A DNA stretch of 12,999 nucleotides from Coemansia sp. RSA 1804 (lineage: Eukaryota > Kickxellomycota > Kickxellomycetes > Kickxellales > Kickxellaceae): contig JANBTH010000659.1 of NCBI GenBank assembly GCA_027578815.1, forward strand, positions 1 to 12,999, written 5' to 3'. The number at the start of each line of letters is the position of its first letter. Positions within the stretch are counted from its first letter, which is position 1. This document shows positions 10,177 to 12,999 of the stretch, one piece after another. The position numbers and the translations under genes are program-made. The notes beneath the pieces are model-generated. The model worked only from the letters and a program-made list of their open reading frames with translations. It made no database searches and was not told the origin of the DNA.

Positions 10177-11121
10177 GGCTGAGGGGATCCTTTCTTTTCG
10201 ACGCGCAGTGTTGTTTTGACTATGCAGCAAGGGAACCGGACGGCAAATGGAGCTGAATGCGAATAATAAAGAGCAAAGAAGGAAAAGATTGCAATTAGAG
10301 CGTCCAAGGTTGCTTTGTTATTTCGCGTCGCAGGTGGGGGGATCGCTGAAATATAAACAGACAACAGGGTATAATGGGTGTGTGTATGGTAGCAGGTGGC
10401 TCTGTTATGCTAAAGGAAGAAGGAAAATAAGAGCAAAGGACTTTTGAGTCTCTTCTACTAAGGTTGTTAAAATCAAGCAAGTGCGGAAGACAGTGGAAAA
10501 AGAAGACAAAAGCCAGCGGCGAGCGGCAACTACAGACTAATATCAAGAAAGGCGAGGACCAGAGCAAAGCGTCCCAGTGGCTAATGTGTCGTCTTCTCTC
10601 CTCTTTGGGCAACGATCCAGAAATAAAAAGGTAGGCCCTGTTTAATAAAAATAAAGTATCGACTAGTAACAGAGGCAGATAACAAATAACAAACGCAGTT
10701 AATCGAGGAAAAGAAAGGCAGAACAGAAACCAGGAAGACGCAAGGATGATATCAGGGCTTTTTATGAAGAAGTACTGCTTTCGATGGAAAGCTGTGTCTT
10801 TACTTTTCTGCCATGCGTTGCATTTTTCTCTTATTTCTCTGCGCCCTGCTTATCCACTAACGTAAAATCGCAGAAAGCAGAACCCAGCTCGCGATCTTCT
10901 ACGGACACAGACAGACAGCAGCAGCATCCACTGTTGGCGCTGGCTGGCTGGCTGGCTGGGGGAGGCGCAAATCGGCATTGTCTCTTTTGCATTTCGCCCT
11001 TGCTAGCAGACCAATCAATACGGTCCGCCTTGGCTGCCGGGTTTTGCTCGTGGTTTGGGTTCCCCGTCAAGCGCTGCAGTTGCTGTCTGCTGTTTGCTTT
11101 CATGTGCGCAAGCAGAGAGAG
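10177..11121 (-). promoter_or_regulatory. Elongase 5' leader and promoter region
   Basis: No gene is convincing here. Read in the elongase direction, 10177-10811 contains no ATG at all (no CAT on the plus strand), whereas the plus strand has about ten. The minus strand is pyrimidine-rich, for example 10390-10580. This fits a long leader plus promoter for the elongase. The far end, 10780-11121, has short open frames on both strands without recognisable content. A CCAAT motif on the plus strand at 11011-11015 might serve plus-strand transcription. I did not find a clear TATA box for the elongase. Confidence 0.5.
10940..10959. repeat. CTGG tetranucleotide microsatellite
   Basis: Five perfect CTGG units lie in the intergenic region, followed by a G run. 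A short CAGACAGACAG and CAGCAG tract lies about 30 bases to the left. Confidence 0.85.
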
Positions 11122-11508
11122 ATGAGCGGGGAGAGCGAGGAAAATCTGGATCTCCATGGAAAAGCGACAGCAAAGCACGACAATTCTATGCGGCTCGACT
11201 CGTTGGCTTCCGACAATCATACTCTAAAACCCGCTTCTTTTCCAGATGTTGTAATCATCAAGGGAAGATTCGAATTCTACGCAAACACGCACGATCTATT
11301 ACGGAGCTTCAGCGGAGAATCAATTGAAAAAGGCGTTGAAAAGCGCTTGCTAGATTATGCGTGGACAATCTTCCTGGTGGATCTCGTGCACTGTTATACA
11401 GTCAACTTGCAACAAGCCACCGCCAGAATCATCGCCACTACCACCATCGTCGTCGCCATCCACGCCGCCGCCGCTGCTGCTGCTGCTGCTTGCTGGAGTG
11501 CCATCTGA
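11122..11508 (+). CDS. Doubtful 128-codon ORF, partly antisense to the next gene
   Basis: An ATG with G at -3 opens a frame beginning MSGESEENLDL. Roughly the first 80 residues (to about 11360) look like ordinary soluble, mildly acidic protein with coding-like codons. The last third is antisense to the minus-strand ORF at 11350-12057 and becomes a low-complexity Ala run caused by the GCC/CTG repeat, so that part is probably a shadow. I found no good splice donor before the overlap that would let a real exon end earlier. It may be chance, or the remnant or first exon of a small plus-strand gene. Confidence 0.15.
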   Translation: MSGESEENLDLHGKATAKHDNSMRLDSLASDNHTLKPASFPDVVIIKGRFEFYANTHDLLRSFSGESIEKGVEKRLLDYAWTIFLVDLVHCYTVNLQQATARIIATTTIVVAIHAAAAAAAAACWSAI

Positions 11509-12057
11509 CCTGCCAAACCGACGCATAAATGGGCTGCGTCGGGAGACAGCGCTGTACTGGGACGAGCGTGGATCCAAGAGAGCGCTGAGGTTCCACACAA
11601 ACCCATCGTCACGCAGGGTCGTGATGCAGGTCCCCATTCCGCTGTGGTACTCAACCAGACAGCGCGCCTCTGGACTATTCACAAGCGCACACCGAACATC
11701 CGCAGCATCACGCCCGCCCCCAATGGACGACACCAAAAGATCAGTCGACTGGGCACCGGCGGTCACTCTTGTGCTGCTCCAACGCCTGTGTCTTCTGCTG
11801 CGGCGTTTACTGCCTGGCCGGCCTTGTGGAGGAGACTCTGTCAGCTGGGTGCACTCTGTGCCGCTTACTCTGACAAATGGATCGTGCGCCAGCAACGACA
11901 TTCTTTGCAGGCGTGATCCGGAAGGCACCAATGCTGCGGACAGCACAGAGGGCCCGTGTGTGGAGATGATAGCAAGGGGGACTCCGTCGGTGCTCTGCGT
12001 GCGCGCAGGCTGTGTCCTTTTGCCTGATGCCTTGTTATATGGGCTGAACCTGGTCAT
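11350..12057 (-). CDS. Hypothetical basic/serine-rich 235-residue protein
   Basis: I do not recognise this protein. The frame runs from an ATG at 12057 (A at -3, in-frame TGA eight codons upstream) to TAG at 11350-11352. Codons show a purine-first, pyrimidine-last trend, and the upstream minus strand is pyrimidine-rich and free of ATG back to 12235, both favouring a real gene. Residues 84-92 (KRRSRRHRR) resemble a nuclear localisation signal. Residues 121-162 form the most structured part, with RCLVEYHSG and DDGFVWNLSALLD, the likely conserved core. A poly-Ser stretch at 190-195 and a Gly/Asp-rich acidic stretch at 196-214 follow, then a short tail, VDCITVHEIHQEDC. No signal peptide or membrane segment is apparent. 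It appears to be single-exon. The plus strand of the same DNA is also open but gives an Arg/Leu/Pro-rich translation typical of a shadow. Confidence 0.55.
   Translation of the reverse strand: MTRFSPYNKASGKRTQPARTQSTDGVPLAIISTHGPSVLSAALVPSGSRLQRMSLLAHDPFVRVSGTECTQLTESPPQGRPGSKRRSRRHRRWSSTRVTAGAQSTDLLVSSIGGGRDAADVRCALVNSPEARCLVEYHSGMGTCITTLRDDGFVWNLSALLDPRSSQYSAVSRRSPFMRRFGRSDGTPASSSSSSGGGVDGDDDGGSGDDSGGGLLQVDCITVHEIHQEDCPRII
11464..11493. repeat. GCC/CTG triplet repeat
   Basis: Three GCC units run into about six CTG units. On the minus strand this encodes the Ser run (AGC codons) followed by Gly (GGC) near residues 190-198 of the 235-residue protein. The triplet period preserves that frame. 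Confidence 0.85.
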
Positions 12058-12546
12058 TCTACGGATATTAGCTGCTCAGTCGTGTTGGTTGTAATGAGCA
12101 AGGAACGGGATGGAAAATCGGCTGCTAAACAAAAATGCAAAGAAAAAAGTTGACTACAATAACAATAAAACACAAGAAGAAAAACGCCGATACAAAAAAA
12201 AGCAAAACCAGCTTAGCAGTTCGCTTTGATGCATAGAGGTATTTATATGGCACGTGGAACATCTTGTGAAAAGTAGAAAAAGGACCAGGGGACGATGACG
12301 ATGGAATATGGATCAAGTGCTGCGGAATAGAAATTGAGGTCGGGTTTTCTAACTTTTTGTCCACCAAAAACAAGCTCCGATCTGGTATGCAGTTTTGTAC
12401 GCAATCTGCGAAACTAAAGCGCATAGAGTGCAGCCGAAACGAGTAAATAAGCTTCATCGAGTGTGCTAGAGCAGTGTTTTATTTATTCCAACCAAAGCTT
12501 ACAGGCTTTGCATGCTGCAGCAACAAGCAACAAAGAAAGAATAGTT
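12058..12546 (-). other. Intergenic region between two minus-strand genes
   Basis: These 489 bases hold the presumed 3' end of the 80-residue gene and the leader of the 235-residue gene. The part next to the latter (12058-12200) is pyrimidine-rich on the minus strand and lacks upstream ATG to 12231. A minus-strand frame at 12125-12457 (110 codons) has a weak start context and a Phe/Val-rich tail produced by A-rich plus-strand DNA, so I do not call it a gene. I see no RNA gene here. Confidence 0.5.
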
Positions 12547-12789
12547 TTATAACCGGGGCTTGAAGCTAATCCGCGTTTTGCGCTTCACGAGGGATGAGGC
12601 AGATACAACCGATGCAGGATGCACCTTGGTTACATCGATGGCTCCTCCAATCCGAAATCCAGACGTCTGGCTGGCAAGGGCAAGGTGCTGGATCGGGAGC
12701 AGTGTTGGGATTGCAGCAGGATGCAGGTTGTTATCAGAGAAAGACGATTCAATAACATCTCTAGACGCATTTAATGATGGCGATGCCAT
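12547..12789 (-). CDS. Small 80-residue hypothetical protein with C-terminal RISF motif
   Basis: I do not recognise the family. The frame starts at an ATG with a strong context (CAACAATGG, A at -3 and G at +4), preceded by a C/T-rich minus-strand leader without upstream ATG to the window end, and stops at TAA 12547-12549. The product starts MASPSLNASRD, is polar at the N-terminus, has a mildly hydrophobic middle (about 27-40, IPTLLPIQHLALAS), and ends in a basic tail, VKRKTRISFKPRL. RISF preceded by Lys/Arg fits the RVxF-type docking motif for protein phosphatase 1, but such short motifs are common by chance. No signal peptide, membrane helix or internal splice donor was seen. It could be complete or an annotation-missed small gene. 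Confidence 0.5.
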   Translation of the reverse strand: MASPSLNASRDVIESSFSDNNLHPAAIPTLLPIQHLALASQTSGFRIGGAIDVTKVHPASVVSASSLVKRKTRISFKPRL

Positions 12790-12958
12790 TGTTGGTGTGT
12801 GCAATAGAGAGGACAGAACAGGATAGAACAGACCACTCGCGCGTGTATCGTAATAAAAAATAACCAGAAACTTGTATCTTCAAGTGGAAAACGGCAGAAG
12901 AAGCAAAAAGACGTATTCTAGCAAGACTGAGCAACACAGCAGAGATATCCAAGACTAG
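12790..12958. promoter_or_regulatory. Possible bidirectional promoter
   Basis: There is no ATG on either strand in this stretch, which lies between the minus-strand start at 12789 and a candidate plus-strand start at 12959. The part adjacent to 12789 is C/T-rich on the minus strand and contains a short imperfect repeat around AGAACA (12816-12831). The promoter role is inferred. Confidence 0.3.
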
Positions 12959-12999
12959 ATGCCAAAAGGCAAGCAACTTATTCCGTAAGCGCACATGAA
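12959..12999 (+). CDS. Candidate first exon of a divergent plus-strand gene, cut by window end
   Basis: ATG at 12959 opens MPKGKQLI and reaches a donor-like GTAAGC at 12985 before the frame would stop at TAA 12986-12988. A short first exon (12959-12984) followed by an intron is plausible in fungi. The start context is weak (T at -3) and only 41 bases are visible, so no product can be named. Confidence 0.15.

Noticed and set aside
10831..11220. 129-codon minus-strand frame
   Set aside because: It has a Cys/Pro/Ser run from simple repeats and no recognisable content; its leading part overlaps another weak frame, so chance is the simplest reading.
11357..12094. 245-codon plus-strand frame
   Set aside because: It is antisense to the 235-codon minus-strand ORF and its translation is Pro/Leu/Arg-rich, typical of a shadow frame; the minus strand has the better start, codon pattern and upstream leader.
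12125..12457. 110-codon minus-strand frame with a hydrophobic C-terminal stretch resembling a tail anchor
   Set aside because: The hydrophobic run comes from A-rich plus-strand DNA read in reverse, the start context is weak (T at -3), and it lies in the presumed leader of the next gene.
1..12999. tRNA genes, CRISPR arrays, transposon ends or viral remnants
   Set aside because: I looked for tRNA arm motifs, regularly spaced repeats, long terminal or inverted repeats and transposase- or capsid-like proteins and saw none by eye; a dedicated search could still find diverged copies.

Overview
The window reads as nuclear DNA of a fungus. The evidence is a Mus7/Mms22-type DNA-repair protein of about 2,200 residues, an ELO fatty-acid elongase with fungal Elo2/Elo3-like motifs, spliceosomal introns with good signals, intergenic spaces of several hundred bases, and pyrimidine-rich leaders on the coding strand. 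Intermediate GC content and an intron of about 500 bases would fit an early-diverging lineage, but the lineage is a guess. There are no bacterial operons, ribosome-binding sites, CRISPR arrays, insertion sequences, viral genes or recognisable tRNA or rRNA genes.

Layout from left to right. Positions 1-786 look like non-coding promoter or leader DNA for plus-strand transcription: pyrimidine-rich, nearly free of ATG on the plus strand from 162 to 602, with a TATA-like site and a pentanucleotide repeat. Positions 787-1335 hold a 182-codon plus-strand ORF of uncertain reality. Positions 1557-8289 are the MUS7/MMS22 gene on the plus strand: two exons, a 121-base intron that appears to use a GC donor, and a 2,203-residue product. 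The next 408 bases are the AT-rich gap between two convergent genes. Positions 8698-10176 are the elongase gene on the minus strand: two exons, a 498-base intron, and a 326-residue product. Upstream of the elongase, 10177-10811 contains no ATG in the elongase direction, as expected for a long leader or promoter.

The right end holds less certain genes: a 235-codon minus-strand ORF (11350-12057) with coding-like codon structure, a small 80-residue minus-strand ORF (12547-12789) with a strong start context and a PP1-docking-like RISF motif near its end, and a possible first exon of a divergent plus-strand gene at 12959.

The two confident genes act in unrelated processes (repair of replication-fork damage, and very-long-chain fatty acid synthesis in the ER). 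Their proximity is ordinary fungal gene packing. I saw no new multi-gene system. The points most worth a second look are the probable GC-AG intron, SUMO-interaction-like motifs in the repair protein, the strand-specific ATG desert upstream of the elongase, and the two unassigned small proteins on the right.
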